Shown piece after piece: positions 42,318 through 55,100 of a stretch of 64,000 bases of DNA. The stretch is from Heterostelium album PN500. Taxonomy: Eukaryota; Evosea; Eumycetozoa; Acytosteliales; Acytosteliaceae. The stretch is from assembly GCF_000004825.1 (NCBI RefSeq), contig NW_008805092.1:248001-312000 (forward strand), written 5' to 3'. A program made the translations under genes and the position numbers. The notes beneath the pieces were generated by a model. It did not search any database, was not told the DNA's origin, and saw only the letters and a list, made by a program, of their open reading frames with translations. How positions within the stretch are numbered: position 1 is the stretch's first letter; every line of letters begins with the position of its first letter.

Positions 42318-43135
42318 ATGTTGGTCAGCAAATTCTCTTTGTTCGTTGAGATTGGACGTGTTGTCTTCATCAACTTTGGTGAATACAGAAACAAGACTGC
42401 TATCATCCTCGAAGTCTTGGATCAAAATAGAGTATGTATAGTTTGCTACCAATCTATCTATTTTTTTAGGTGTATCTAACAATCTTATCAACTACCCCCT
42501 ATCTACAAACTACTCTATCTCTACAACTTCATTATTACGTATAGATCTTGGTTCACGGTCCAACCACTGGTGTCCCACGTCACGTTATCAACTTGAAGTG
42601 GATCGCTTTGACCAAGCTTAAGCTCAATGTCTTGAGAGGTGCTCGTTTGACTACTCTCACCAACGCCATCAAGGCTGCCGATCTCGACAACAAGGTTGCT
42701 CAACTCCGTATCAGCAAGTCAGTCGCCGCCGTCGAAAAGAAGGCCAACTCATCTGATTTCGAACGTTTCAAGTCCAGAATCGCCAAGAAATCCGTATGTA
42801 TCAACTATTTCACTCAATCTCTTATCACCACATCGTCATCAGATCATCAAAACAGGCAGGATAAACAACAGAATATAGAATACAAAGAAAACAGCTTTTT
42901 TGGTCACTATTTAGTTATTTTTTGATGAATATGGGACGAATGATGACGGACGATTTAGAGATTCACAAGTAACATTATGATCACAGTTATATTAATTCTT
43001 ATTTTTCATTAACATATATAGACCAACCACAAGGTTGCTCTTGAAGTCAGAAAGTTAGTCAAGGCTGCCAACGTTGCCAGAAACGCTAAACTTCAAGCCA
43101 ACAAGGGAAAGAGACCAGCCAACAAAGCCCAATAA
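42318..43135 (+). CDS. 60S ribosomal protein L14 (eL14)
   Basis: Three exons, 42318-42431, 42545-42793 and 43022-43135, all phase 0, give 158 residues. The N-terminal KOW-like fold [20 protein letters not shown], the block [20 protein letters not shown], and the basic C-terminal helix ([20 protein letters not shown]) are those of eL14. It is a component of the large ribosomal subunit. Codon bias is strong, as expected for an abundant protein. The donor of intron 2 is GTATGTAT and the acceptor ATATATAG. Intron 2 (228 bp) is long for this window. Confidence 0.95.
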
Positions 43136-43649
43136 AATATTGATTTTTAATAAAATTGTATAAGGAGCTGCTTGATTTAAAGTTATTCATTATTATTTGT
43201 GTTTTTCTCATCATGATGTTATTCACATAGTTGTTTCCTCACAACTAACTTTGGTAGCAGTATTCACACAACCATAACCCAATAAATCAAATCAAATCAA
43301 AATATTAATAACGTCTGTGATTTCATTAATCTATGTAAATTTGTGTGTATGTGTGCCAATCAATATCTTGTTAAAATAAAACAGTTAGTTTTTTAAAGAA
43401 TTATATGATAAAAGTAATTTCCCTCATGAGGGAGGCAAATTAACTGTTTTCAATTATCTAAATTTAATTGGAGTATTGGTGAAATTCAAATAATACTATT
43501 TACTTGTTAATTTAATCCCTCAGTAAAGAAATTTAGAGGAAATATGTTCCGACGAATTCCTTTGAGTTTGAATAGAAACATATATATAGAACAAATTTGT
43601 AATTTATTAATCATCAAATCAAATCAAAAAAAATAACTTCTATTTAAAT
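43136..43649. promoter_or_regulatory. spacer with a perfect palindrome before the secreted-protein gene
   Basis: About 510 bp without a gene. 43421-43432 is the perfect palindrome CCCTCATGAGGG, 218 bp before the next start codon, in otherwise A+T-rich DNA. It could be a transcription factor site. Confidence 0.4.
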
Positions 43650-44459
43650 ATGTTTAAATCAACATTCTTATTATTACTTGTATTATCTGTTACACTCTCT
43701 TTTGGAAAGGAGTTGGATTTCTATTTGGCAAGAGGAAGTGGTGAAACCTGTCCATCATGTGCTGCCTTTTTATTGAACAAAGCCAATTCCGAACTCACCA
43801 ATATTCCAGTGTCAAGAGTGTTCTTTGAGACCGATATCGATCCAAGTGTAATTGTTGCCAATCCAAATGATGCTTTAATCGGAGGAAACTTGGTATACAC
43901 ACAACACCAGACAATTTCACATTTAGATATTACTGAAGTCTTCCGTAAATTTCCATTAGAGAGAGATGGATACCCAACTCCACTTTCCGTAGGTAACTTT
44001 TATTACTATTCACAGGATTCTTGCCAGCAACCAGGTCCATGTCTTATCGCTCTAAACGGAGGTGCACAAAAACCAAGTCCAGAGCTTGAACTCTATGGTT
44101 TGGGTGACGATTGGAGTGAATATATGTTAAGCATTAAAATGGCAATCGTACAAGGTTATTTTGAAAATAACAATTTCCGAGTATCTGCTCTCTACGTAAA
44201 TGTCAGAGATAACTACAAGATGTGTCCAGCCATTGGTGATACCACTTGTCCAACCGGTGAGATCATGACCTTCTACAGAAACGAGCTCAGATGCCTAGAG
44301 ACCAATGTATGTGTACCTCAACCAACCGATTGTTCTGAACATATTCCAGAGCCCTGCGGTGCTGCATTCAGAGCTATTTCATTCCCCTATGAAAGTAAAA
44401 GTGGATGTAACACTACTTATTGTGAACCATTATTTTTACAACCAACGGTTTTGGCATAA
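43650..44459 (+). CDS. secreted cysteine-containing protein, family not recognised
   Basis: Single exon, 269 residues. Residues 1-19 (MFKSTFLLLLVLSVTLSFG) are a classic signal peptide, without a later membrane span. The mature chain has about 13 cysteines, among them ETCPSCAA near the N-terminus, MCPAIGDTTCPTGE and a C-terminal cysteine-rich part (CVPQPTDCSEHIPEPCGAAF). Blocks such as SVGNFYYYSQDSC and LGDDWSEYMLSIKMAIVQGY suggest a folded extracellular domain. It may be released or lysosomal. It is followed by the ComC-like surface gene in the same orientation. Confidence 0.8.
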   Translation: MFKSTFLLLLVLSVTLSFGKELDFYLARGSGETCPSCAAFLLNKANSELTNIPVSRVFFETDIDPSVIVANPNDALIGGNLVYTQHQTISHLDITEVFRKFPLERDGYPTPLSVGNFYYYSQDSCQQPGPCLIALNGGAQKPSPELELYGLGDDWSEYMLSIKMAIVQGYFENNNFRVSALYVNVRDNYKMCPAIGDTTCPTGEIMTFYRNELRCLETNVCVPQPTDCSEHIPEPCGAAFRAISFPYESKSGCNTTYCEPLFLQPTVLA

Positions 44460-44885
44460 TCTAAATAATCAAAAACTAAATTTGTTATTTTTATATCATT
44501 AACCATTATCTGAAAAGAAAAATCTTCTTGTCATCACAAAATAAAATCAAAAAATTCTTTTTTGGTCGAAAAAAAAATAAAAATATCATATTTCTCTTAA
44601 AACACAAATTACCCCTATTTTCAGAAGTCGCAAAAATATCTAAAATCTTTTTTTTTTACTATTTAAATGAGGTTAAACCTCATGATTTCACTTTTTTTAT
44701 TTTAAAAAATTAGTGTGTAGTTTTTTGAAAAAAAAGTGAAAAAGACAAAAATTAATATGTAAAAATATTAAAATGAAAAAAGTGAAAAGCCTCAATTGGA
44801 TTTTTTTTTAACAATTTAACCATTTGATTAAAAAAATTAAAATTAAACTGTTTTTCAAAATAGAAAATAATCTTGTAATAATATC
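44460..44885. other. intergenic spacer
   Basis: A+T-rich, with long A- and T-runs. 44669-44681 is an inverted repeat GAGGTT-A-AACCTC. A 61-codon open frame here (44528-44713) is Lys/Phe-rich and not called. Confidence 0.5.
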
Positions 44886-47800
44886 ATGATAGAAAGAATA
44901 TCACTATTTTTAAAATTGATATTTTTTTTACAATTTTTTACACTGTACAGTTTGGCTGGTGTTCCGGCAGCGCCATCCCTTCTGCAGGTAGTATCACCGA
45001 AGGCCATTTATTGTGGAGTGCAACAGTCAATACGTTTTATATTTGTTTTTAGTACACCTTCCTATCTCAGTTTTGGTACTGCATATAGTAGTAGTACTAA
45101 CAATACGAAACTCTATAGTCAATTTTTTATTTCCACCTATACACAGTTGGTGATAGCAGAGTTTTCCACTTCCCAGAGTTTTGTTTTTCAATACAATGCT
45201 CTAGTACCGCCGAGTGGTCCAACCATCAATGGATCGATGAATTGTGTATGTACACTCAATCCACTAACAGTTAGATACGCATCTCCGCTACTTGTCGGAT
45301 CGCCATACTCCAATGTATATCAATCAATGATTGAACTCACCACCGAACAACTTTATGTGCCAAATGGATATAAATGCACGATTCCTGGATTTCAATGCGC
45401 TGTGAAGCCGATGAAGCGTTCGGATACCGCACCCACCTACATAGTAGAGGCAACACCATTGCCAACTTCAAATATCAACACGCCAGCCAATATCACAATC
45501 TTTGGTCATGGTAAAAGTTATAGTTATATGGCGCAATTCACATCGACCAAGGCTGCCAGTGCCACTGTAAACTTGGCGACACCCAGTGGTACCACTCTTT
45601 TGCTTTCGGATGATACCTCTCAGCTCACAGCAACTACGCTTTTACAGAGTGGAGACCACATTCGTGTATACAATCAAAACAGCGTGCCAGTCTCTCGTTT
45701 TATTCCACTGTCTGGAACTAGTGTGTCTGCATTTGGCATGCTTTCCATTCCTTATCCAAGCAACGATTCAAACTATCAGGTTTATATGCAATCTAGTAAT
45801 AGAAAGGTGTTGGATTTCAACTACAAAGTTCAGACACTACCAAGCCAAGTCGGTGTTTTTACACCTCAGTTAGAGGCAATACCAATCATGTCGAATTGGG
45901 CTGTTTATCAAAACAAAACACATTTTCCAGGACTTAGGATGTATGGCAAACCAGTTCCTCCAATTCCATTTGGTATAGTTTCAGACACCGATTCCACTAC
46001 TTACAAGTACCAATTCAATCTTGTGCTGGCACCTTTCATGTCAACTACTTATATTCCAATTTCAGCGTTCCAGAACTATCAGTATCCAGACTTTGTTATA
46101 TCCTATGGAGTTTGGAATTCTACCTATTACAAGCATCCATCACACCAAGTGCCATACCTACAAAGTTTCAAGGTGGTACCCATCGATTCTTATTCTGTAA
46201 TCATTCAAATGTATATTAATTCAGATACAGGATATTTCAAAACGACTTTGCTCAACGGAGTTGTCCTCTCAAATATTGATTTGGTATCTGGAACTACCAA
46301 AGTTGGTTGGTTTGAATCATTGGTAAAGATGCCCATAGTCACAGACAACCCAGTTACATTAGAGAAGTACACTATTACCGATTTATTCCCAACTTCTGTT
46401 ACATATATCGAAGGTGATATATATTCAACCAATGGTGATACTATACCTACACTTCCATTTTGTAAGTCTAAATATATTAATATTTCTTTTGATTGTCATT
46501 AAAACTAACAAACTATAAATAATCAGTTTCTATAGATCCACAGAATTTAACCAGTTTTAGTTTTTCACCAAACAATATCGATGTTTCAAATGGACCAGTC
46601 AATACAACACTCTACTTTAGCTGTGGTACAAAGGTTGGCAATCCTCGAATTCAATTATTATATACTGGATACCAAGCACAGAATCCAGAAAGTAGTGAAA
46701 TCTTTGAAGGATATTACAGTGCCACACTTGACAAGTTTGTAATTCCAATTACCCTCCGACAACTATTACACACTGGCTCTGTTGAATATATTCTATTAAG
46801 TTATCCATTGTCTTTTACTCCTCGAACCATCGCTTCTATTCAATCAATCCAATATAATGCATTCTTAAATGTAACTTCAACCTGTAAGCAAAAAAGTTTT
46901 GATTTTAAAGGAGATTAAAATTCTAATTAACTAAAATGTTAACAAATCAAAATGTTTAGATTCTGATATGATGGGTCCAATGATAACAAACTTTTCAAGA
47001 AGTTGTCCAGCTGAAGTGTCACCAGGCACATACTGCTATTGGTCAGTTTCTATCAGTGATCCAGCTGGATTTAGAAATGGTTTTTTCTATTTTATTTCAG
47101 AGAAAAATCCAATGGTCAATAGGAAATGGGAAATCGATTATGATACGAGATCGGATGGTGATAGATATTCATTTACTATATATTTATTCCGCACTTTCGA
47201 AAACTATTCAATGAACTACCAAGCAACATTACATTTCGATCTCTATGACACACTTGGAAATAGAGCAACCACTTTGACAACTGTAGAGGATTCCGATATG
47301 GTTATTAATCCATTATATTCATTTTTGAACACACCAAAGATGAACGATCTGACTATTTCTGTGAAGATTCAAGTTCCAATTAGCTGTGGTCCAGCTCCAC
47401 TTCTTACTAGTCTCATCGTAACACCACAAGTAGACGTAAGTGGGGCAGAGAATAACATAACTGTTCATTATGAGTTATCATACACCAATAGCTTAGTTAC
47501 AGTGTTTCCGTCGATTTATTTAACTGCAATTGATGGAGAAATAATATCCCAGGTTCTTCCTTTTCTACAAACAAGTTCAACTAATACTTTTGGAGACCTA
47601 ACATTCCCAATACCTTTTGGATTTGGATATAATGGAGGAATTCTACTATCGATGTACGGAATTTACGATAACTGTGGAAAAACATCTGGTTACTCTTCCG
47701 ATATGTTAAGAAGCATGGGACTTTCATATTATGTCAAAACAACATACAATAACACCGCACCAATCATCACCTCCACAAGTCCGATCTACCCAGAGGGTGG

Positions 47801-49104
47801 AGTTTTATCAATCTATGGATACAAGCTTGGAATGGTAAATTCTACATTGGTTTCAGTACTTATTACCTTAAATAATAGTAGTGAGATTATTACTACACCA
47901 TTTTTCACCTCTGGACCACTTGTCTTGGTGCAAATTAACACTCCACCATCATTCTTTTTTGTTCAAATACAAGCGAATCAAAAGTCTAATATGTTTAGAG
48001 TTGATGTGTCCAATCGAACAATCCCAGAAGTTGTACCAACTCAAACACCTACAAATACACCAAACAAACCATGCCCAGATTGCTCTGGAAATGGAAAATG
48101 TGTAGAAGGTCTTTGTGTATGCAATCTACCATATAGTGGACCAAATTGTAGATCTCGTAAGTTTTCATCCTTGATTGTAAAATTTCAATTATTAATTGTT
48201 CAAATTTTTCTTGTTAATTATTTTAGAAATTATCAATACCAATGTTACAACAAGCCCAAATGAGCCAACCACAGTAACGAATAACTTTGATTTTACATCT
48301 GGTGTGTCTGTAGTGGAGATAAGAGAATTGGATTCCTCTGGAAAAGTTATCGAGTCGTATCCACTTTCCAATTGGACCCTTACCAACAACACCAAAGATA
48401 GTTATCAACAATACAGTTATGCGACAACTGTAGCAGCATCTCAATCGACTGTTTCACTCCAGACCGATGTATTTTTTTACACTCAACGAACCAGTGTCAA
48501 GTTTGGTGGTAGAAATTTAACTATGGAACCATACACAGTCAAGTACTCTATTGCTGTGTCTGGATATCCATTCAAAGATAGACTCAATATATTACAGGTG
48601 ATTATTTCTGCCAATATCAATGTTACAGATTCTAATTGTTATACAGACTCGACAGTTGGTTTAACCAATTCAAAAGAAGTATCTTGGATCAAAATGCGTG
48701 TCAATGACAAGAGTCTCTATGGTAGATTCATCGATAGCGGAATTGTCGATGGTGTTGAAGTAAAGGTTGGAAATTCACTTTTAGATTTAAATAGGCAATC
48801 AAGTTCAACTTCCACATACTATTTCATTGGAATAAACGTACCAAACTTCCAAACTCTAGCTATTTTGGATCCAGATTTTAATGTCTTGGTAGATCAAGAC
48901 ACTTCGGATACTTGTAGCTCAAATGGTTTATCTAGACTACAAAAGATTGGAATTATAGTTGGATCGGTCTGTGCACTCTTGGCAATTGTAATTATTGTCG
49001 GATTGGTTCTAAGACGAAAATTAAGATATACTATTCGGATGATGTTGGAAAGTAAAAAGGATAAACTCAATAACGCAATGACTGAATTACAACCAACTTC
49101 ATAG
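44886..49104 (+). CDS. ComC-like EGF-domain membrane protein
   Basis: Four exons, 44886-46461, 46536-46883, 46960-48156 and 48227-49104, give 1332 residues; all junctions are phase 1. Signal peptide at 1-25. A long extracellular part of Ig/TIG-like segments follows, then an EGF-like module at about 1011-1040 (CPDCSGNGKCVEGLCVC, then GPNC). Next is the beta-rich ComC-type domain (SVVEIRELDSSGKVIESYPL, RLNILQVIISANINV, IDGVEVKVGN) and a membrane span at about 1281-1303 (IGIIVGSVCALLAIVIIVGL), followed by a short basic cytoplasmic tail. It is a paralogue of the gene at 1-3529 but without LRRs. Family members act at the cell surface; a ligand is not known. Its stop codon lies 29 bases from that of the convergent DNase II/IPT gene. 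Confidence 0.85.
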
Positions 49105-49133
49105 TTTGATATAAATAAAAAATATTGAATTAT

Positions 49134-52100
49134 TTATTGCATAGTTAAAATATTTGAATATTGACCTTCGACAATGACCTGGATAGATTGTGGTTTGGAT
49201 GTAATCGAGCATTCAATTGCTGTACTCGATATAAATGATGAACATGTTTGATTGTTATTATTGTAAATCATATTGATATATGATGTTGTAGAGTTAAATG
49301 TTACACCATATTCTGTTGGGACAAAGTTTGTACCTGTTACTTTCAATAGTGTGATGGAGGCATCGATTGAATAGGAAGAGATCGTAGGTGGATAATATGA
49401 TATGAAGTTACTGATATTATTGAAATCTACCAATTGGTCGGATATAGATGCTGAAATCGTTAGATTCTTTCCAATTCCTGGTGGTATGTAACATTCTATG
49501 AATAAATCAAATGGACTACATTCAATCTCTGTGATTTCATTGAGTTTGAATTCAACTTCGCTTTGATAGATACCATAACCATATCCGTACATTTGAATTA
49601 AACCACCTTTGGTTTGAATTAGAGTCTCGTTGAAAACTGTTACCAATGCAGACAAGTAAGTGACATCCGAAGCATCAGATATTTGATCACCAATTTGAAT
49701 TCGTACTGGTTGCGTAAGAGTATCGTATTCCAATGCAAACTCTATCATTTCATCGGTCATATTGGTAATTTCAATAAGATTATCATCTATATATAGTAAA
49801 GGTGGTAGATCACCTTCTTCCATTATACCGATTCCATCACCAAAAATGATCATTGAATCGGTTGGGTCTCCAGATGACGGGAAAATTGAATCAATCTTTG
49901 GACCACTGAAGCTAAATGATTGAGAGTCAATAGATTCGATATTCCATTTGGTGGATTGATCGTTGATGGTGACGGTTACAGATCTATAAAGACCAACAGC
50001 AGGAGGTGTCAAACAAATGATTGATTCTGAACTGACTGAAACAATTGGGGAGCATGAAAGTCTTCCATCAAACAAGATCGTTACAACCGATGAGTCATTT
50101 CCAAAGTTTATTCCAGATATGGTCATCAAATCACTTCCAAAACTATTAACCACATCTGGTTCAATATTGTTGATGATAGGTTTTCCATAAGAAAACAAAA
50201 ACTTGGTTCTTTGGAGGTTGAAAATTGTTTGAGAGGTTGTTAATTGTATCTCGTTGATTGATCCAGTACCTGGTGGAACCAAACATGAAATCTGAGTGGA
50301 TGATATCAAATTGGTTTGTGAACATTCATTGTCTCCAATAAAGATGGTCATTGATGAGTTGAATCTTATACCGCTGAGAGTTATAAAATAATTTCCAGAA
50401 GTCGATCCAGATAGTTGATCGACTGATGTAATGATTGGACCGGAGTTCGAACAGATCGAATCAAAGTTATTTGATAGATAGTCTGATTCACTTATCATCT
50501 TGATGTCGCATAACTGTGAGTTTAAAGTGGCAATAATCATTCCATCATAATCATCTGAAATATGACCATTATAATTTTCTGGCTTTGAAAGATAAAAGAC
50601 TTCAAGGTCACTGAATTTCACTGTATTTGTTGACTGGTACACAATTGTACTCTCAAGGAAGAATGTTATTGATGATATAGAGAGAGGTGAAGTGATAGCA
50701 ATCTGAGTTCCAGTTGTTCCAAGACTCTTATAAGCGAGTTCAATAAGGTTTCCAGTTTGATCACGGTTCAACTCTTCAATGAAGCGAATTGGTTGATCAT
50801 GATACTGATTAAGAGGATCCAAAAGTAATGTTTGAATGGCAGAGCTTTGGTTGAAGATAGTAATCCATTTGTCCAAAGCAAGTTCCAATTTCTGTTGTTG
50901 ATAATTTGTCAAAGTTATTAATTTACTTTCATTGATTGAGTTGAGAGATAGCAGTAGTTGTTGAATACCAGAAAGAATTTCATGTTCGTCTTGATACAAG
51001 AATGTTTGTTCGTTGGAAGAAACAGTGCTGTATTCTGATGAGGAAGAAGAATATGATGATTCTGAGGAAACAGAGTCAAGAGATGACTTGATCATAAAAC
51101 TACTTTTCAATAATTGTGGAACAACCATCAGGATATCAGAGTCATTGATCTCATCACTGTTGTCAAGATCCATGCCATCAATTTGAGGTGGATTAATGAT
51201 TAAACGATTCACCAGAATATCTTGAATATTAACTTTGATTGAGTAACGTGGTGCCATTAGATTTAGAAGGTCGACCATTGGTATCAAATCCATATCATCA
51301 CCATCATTTGTCATTGCCACAATTGCATCAATCAAAGTTGCCACAGGAATGACAGCATCGTTATTTGCTCTGTTTGTAAAACCACCAGCACCATCTGAGT
51401 ACGAACTCTTCATCCAATCCCAAGCAGCAGATGCACTTCTTCTGAATTTTTGAACCATAGTTGCACTATCAACTGTTCCAGTACTTGAAAAATAAAATAA
51501 TATAATATTAGTATATTTTTTAAAAACCTTTCTTTTTGTTTTGTTTTTGATACATACTCTGTATAAGTTTCAATATTTGCAAAGCCAGTAATTGGTTGGA
51601 AGCATAAATCAAAGTTTGGATCTGTTATTCCTCGTAAATTCTATTGGAAATGAAAGATATTGTTAGAAATTATCATGGTATTTTTATTTTTCATGTTATT
51701 AATAATACATACATTGTAAAGTTTCTTTGAAATTGCAAGAATAATACCATTTGACCAGTTTGGAGCAACATCGTCAATTTCGAATGTTTTTTGAGTAACA
51801 TCATTTACTTTGAAATAAATATATTGAAGAGTCATAAGATATGCTACTTCCTCTTCACATAGACCATTCGATTTCCGAATAATGAATTGACCATTGAAAT
51901 GTGGTACTGTGATGGTACCAGTAGTGTCAACAAGATATTTGTAGATATCGATTGCTGCTCCTGTAAGTTGAGCCTTGAATTCTGAGGTGAATTTGATTAA
52001 TCTAAAATCATCATGGTTCATAACACTAAAGGTTCTCAATGGCAAGAGCTCGCCATACTCATAGTTATAGAGATGTGGTATTTCTGGAGTCAAAACTGGG

Positions 52101-55100
52101 GTTGTTCTTGGTACGACTAAAGTTCTAGCGCCGTCTTTAGTACAGTCAGTGAGTGTGTCACTGTATTCACAAATAGAACCAATCAATGGATCATAGGCAA
52201 TATAGTGAAGTGATAAAATATCTACGCTCTGATAGCCCATAATATCTGGTTCTGTCATAACTGAGCCAACCGATGGTACAGTTGATCTCTCTCCATATGG
52301 ACGAACATTATCATTGTTGACATTTCTCAATGATTGGAGCCATAGTTCGACGTCAGTTCCAGCCAACATTGTACCTTGAGTGATCGTATAGATATTCTTT
52401 GGAATTTGTGAAATTATTTGGTTGACTGACAAATAATCTTTTACCTCTAAAAAGATATCATTTGCCCAGTTGATTGGTCTTGTTAATTTAATTGGTAGTG
52501 TAAGTTTGAGGAATAGTTCTGGCGAATCTCTAAAATATAATTAAAATATTATTATTTGGAACAATAAAAAGTAAAAATAAATAAAATTAAAAGTTGTTAA
52601 ACTTACGAATCTTTTGGTTTTGATATTTTTCCATTATCCTTAATGACATAATATCTTCGCACCATTCTATTAAATTGATAAACCAATGTTGGATGCTGAA
52701 AACAGAGCGCACCACCACCTCTCTTACCTTGTCCAAAGTGTCTATTGAGATCTCCAACACAAAAGTAATTCTCTAATAAAATAAATATGTTTGAGATTGT
52801 AATGAAATTAATTTTTTTAAAATCTAGATATTAATGAAAATAAATAATAATGGAATAAACTATTTACCATTATCATTTCTTGCTTCTGTTCCGTATTTAG
52901 GATACATGGAGAATGCAATTTTACTGTGGTCATTGGTTGACTTGTATTCAACATTTTCCCAAACTCCATTGTTTGTTCCCAAGTATTGAGGAACTTCCAG
53001 ATCGGATACACTTATCACTTCTTCCTGTGGTGGGAATGGTTTGAATCCACCCATCCAAGTGCTTGCAAACATTTTTCTACCAAATGTCTTTGCAACGATT
53101 TTCCAGATGTCTAGACCATCATATGAAGCTTTAGATTGTATCATAAAATAGGAAGTCAATGTTGCTTTTTTAAAATCAGCTGGTTTGGGTTTCAGGATCG
53201 ATGCCTTCATGAAGTATCTCATTTTTAGACCTGCCACATTCAATACGTCTGTCTTCCACCAACAGATGTTCTCGAGACTATCCATTGTACTTACACCGTT
53301 CATGAGACGTTCTTTGCAAGCAATACTATAATCTTTCGATGTCATGGTTGGTATTCCATTGGTTGAAACTCTTGGTGTATATTCAGCATAGTCTGCGATA
53401 AAGTCGTAAAAATAAGGATAGGTATTCTTTTGAGCTTGTGTCCAGGTGTCCATTCCAGCAAAAGGAGAGTAAACACTTTGAATACTTGCATCGTTTTTCA
53501 ATATGTACTCTGTAACCTTGTTGAAATCATTGAAGTTGTAACAAAAGAAATGTTGGTTGTTAGCACCTGCGCCCAAAAACCGTAGACCATCTTTTTTGGA
53601 GGAGAGTTCGATATCCGGTACATTAGGTATAATGGCTGGGAAGAAAGGGTTTGAATGAATGATGTGATAACCACTGACAACATTTAGAATTGGATCATCC
53701 CAAACTACGATATTCTTCACATGACCTTCACCATATGTTTTATATTCAACATCCTGTTTACCTTCCGTGCTTTCTCTTGACCCACTCTGATCAGTGAATG
53801 TCATAAAGTAGTAGTTGGAATACTGCTCCCATGTCGCTTCCAAAGGACTGTAATCTGGCGATAGGTTCAAGCCATGTTTCAACTCGAGAACATTGGTAGT
53901 AGAGTCAATGTACAGATAGTCTTGAGTTTCTTTCAATCTGTAGATGAACCACCAATCGACTGGTGCATTCGCTCCATTCACCGGTAATCCAAGACAAGAA
54001 AGTGGATATGAAGTGTAGGTAACAACATCGATAGCATCGACGAATGCTGAAATACTGTTGGGTCTGACTTGTAGTGATGTAGTGTAATCACCAACTGCCA
54101 TCTTCGGAATGGTGCATAGCACTCTTGTATTGGTAGTTTCTATTGCAACAGAACCACAAGTATAGATACCAAAAGAAATGGTAACATCATCTGCATTATT
54201 ACCAAAACCAGTACCAGTAATTGTTAATTCGATGGATGCCTCTTTTGATCCTTTGTTTGGTTTGATCTCTGTAATCGTTGGGCCAATATAGGCAATGTTG
54301 GTACCAGTGTTGAATTCATGCACTCCACCAATATCGACAAGTAATACCACTGGGAAATTACCAGGTAGATGTCTTGGAATCGTACACTTTATCTCGATAG
54401 CGTTGATTGTACATCCAGCAATAGTCTGAGTATCGACTCTAACACCTGTAACTTGGTCAAGATCGGTACCAACAATCTTTAATTCTCCGCCACCCACCAA
54501 GATTGTGGTTGATTGATCTTGAGAAGTGATTAAAGGAATGAAATAGGTGAAAGAAACAGTAGATTTATATTCAACGTTCTTTATGAATAATGAGAGAACT
54601 TCGGCTTTGGCTGTATCTCCTGCTGGTATTGTACAAGTCAAAGTATTGACATCTGTTTGTGCAATCTTTTCACATATCTTATTGTTGACCTTGATTTGTA
54701 CAAACGATTCAACTTCCTCTTTGGTCATACCAACAGGTAGATTCTCGGTGGTAATAGTAACTGGTGTAGAAGTGAATTGGTAGCCACGAATCGGGAGTAC
54801 TGATTTGATGGATGGAATCAATACTTTAAGTTGAATGGGTGACACTGGCTTTACATTCACAAGAACATCGAAAGTATTGGCGAGTGCAGACAAAGTATTT
54901 CCATTGGCTTCAAAGTAGATGACATCATCTTTCGATGTGTCGTCTTTTTTGTACTCGGTAGTACCTAAATAGAGCTTACTGTCTTTGAAGAATCCAGAAC
55001 CACTGATTGTCAACTTCCAAACTCCACCATTGGAAATGGCTGATGGTCGAATCGAGGTGACCACCGATACATAGTAGGTGAACAGATTATCATTTGCAGT

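Noticed and set aside
44528-44713. Lys/Phe-rich open frame between the secreted and ComC-like genes
   Set aside because: Produced by A- and T-runs; no conserved motif.
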